A stretch of DNA of 13,981 nucleotides from assembly GCA_034666665.1 (NCBI GenBank), contig JAXDLK010000118.1, positions 1 to 13,981 on the forward strand. The letters are read 5' to 3'. Made by a program: the position numbers and the translations under genes. Under the pieces are notes generated by a model. That model was not told the origin of the DNA and did no database searches. It was given only the letters and a program-made list of their open reading frames with translations. Below, piece after piece: positions 13,278 through 13,981 of this stretch. The stretch is from JAXDLK01 sp034666665 (GTDB lineage: Bacteria > Desulfobacterota > Binatia > JACPRU01). Position 1 is the first letter of the stretch, and every line of letters begins with the position of its first letter.

Positions 13278-13981
13278 ATGCCGCAGACGGTGCTCGTCAC
13301 CGGCGCCAACTCGGGAATCGGGCTCGCCGTCGCTCTCGAAGTGGCCCGGCGCGGGCTGGTCTCCGTAGGCAGCGTCCGGTCGGCTGCGAAGGCCGAAGCG
13401 GTGCACGCCGCCGCGCGCGCGGCCGGGGTCACGGTCGAGACCGTCGAGATGGACGTCACCGACGCCGAGGCATGCGCTCGGGTGGTCACGGCCGTGCGAC
13501 CGTGGGCGCTGGTCAACAACGCCGGCTATGCCGCGACCGGCGCCGTCGAGGACGTCGGCGACGACGAGGCGCGCCAAGCGCTCGAGACGATGGTGGTCGC
13601 GCCCATGCGCCTCGCCCGCCTCTGCCTGCCGCACATGCGCGAGAGGGGCGACGGACGCATCGTCAACGTCTCGTCGATCATGGGCCGCACGACGACGCCG
13701 CTCACCGGCTGGTACCAGGCGTCGAAACACGCCCTGGAAGCAGTTTCCGATGCGCTCCGGATCGAGGTCGCGTCGAGCGGCATCAAGGTGATCCTGGTCG
13801 AGCCGGGAGGCTTCAAGACCGGGATCTGGGACGAGTCCGAGCGGCAGGTCGCGGAGCGCGCCGGATCGCGTTACGAGCACGCCTATCGCCGGACCGTCCA
13901 GGGCACGCGGCTGACGCAACCGTTGATGGGCAATCCCGCGAGCTGCGCGAAGGTCATCGCCGGCGCGCTCGAAGCCTGGTT
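13278..13981 (+). CDS. short-chain dehydrogenase/reductase (SDR), partial at right edge
   Basis: This frame is open from ATG 13278 to the window end (234 full codons, no stop), so the C-terminus is missing. It is a classical SDR. TGANSGIG at 8-15 is the NAD(P)-binding turn, DV at 59-60 contacts adenine, NNAG is at 80-83, and the catalytic set is Ser133 (IVNVSSIMG), Tyr146 and Lys150 (WYQASK). VEPGGFKTG follows near 180. GGAGG (13265-13269) lies 8 nt before the ATG. The pattern resembles SDRs annotated as oxidoreductases acting on hydroxysteroids or retinol, but the substrate cannot be read from sequence. It is divergent from the fmdB-like gene. Confidence 0.92.
   Translation, partial: MPQTVLVTGANSGIGLAVALEVARRGLVSVGSVRSAAKAEAVHAAARAAGVTVETVEMDVTDAEACARVVTAVRPWALVNNAGYAATGAVEDVGDDEARQALETMVVAPMRLARLCLPHMRERGDGRIVNVSSIMGRTTTPLTGWYQASKHALEAVSDALRIEVASSGIKVILVEPGGFKTGIWDESERQVAERAGSRYEHAYRRTVQGTRLTQPLMGNPASCAKVIAGALEAW

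Overview
The window is strongly GC-rich, densely coded bacterial chromosome. Codons end almost always in G or C, gaps are short, and several genes are coupled by 4-base overlaps. The gene content is a free-living heterotroph's: CoA-thioester oxidation genes, an NtrB/NtrC-type sigma54 two-component pair, a NarL-type two-component pair, the MEP isoprenoid pathway and thiamine synthesis. This fits a myxobacterial, deltaproteobacterial or acidobacterial kind of genome, but nothing here fixes the phylum. No plasmid, phage or CRISPR signature is visible.

Layout. (1) 1-3067: a DUF35 zinc-ribbon/OB protein (minus strand, cut by the window edge) diverges from an operon of a stand-alone 3-hydroxyacyl-CoA dehydrogenase and an SCP2-type thiolase. 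DUF35 proteins are usual partners of such thiolases, so the three probably act together in acyl-CoA metabolism. (2) 3210-5864: replicative helicase DnaB, split by a 432-residue intein in its Walker A loop. (3) 5937-7782: a six-TM HisKA_3 sensor kinase and a NarL/LuxR response regulator, spaced as an operon. (4) 7783-8067: a repeat-filled gap between convergent genes. (5) 8068-12033, minus strand: ntrB-ntrC-thiE joined by 4-base overlaps, then a dispersed repeat and a Mug-type mismatch uracil-DNA glycosylase. (6) 12147-12638: ispF, plus strand. (7) A second copy of the dispersed repeat, then an FmdB-like zinc-ribbon protein (minus) and a short-chain dehydrogenase (plus) that runs off the right edge.

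The least ordinary parts are the DnaB intein, which carries a LAGLIDADG endonuclease with an extra helix-turn-helix segment between its two catalytic motifs, and two families of non-coding repeats. One is an element of about 163 bp with imperfect terminal inverted repeats, present twice in the same orientation. One copy forms the last codons of thiE and the other supplies the stop codon of the fmdB-like gene. The second family, around a GAGCTCTTCT core, is arrayed after the response regulator gene and has a related copy ahead of dnaB. I see no complete new defence or biosynthetic system.
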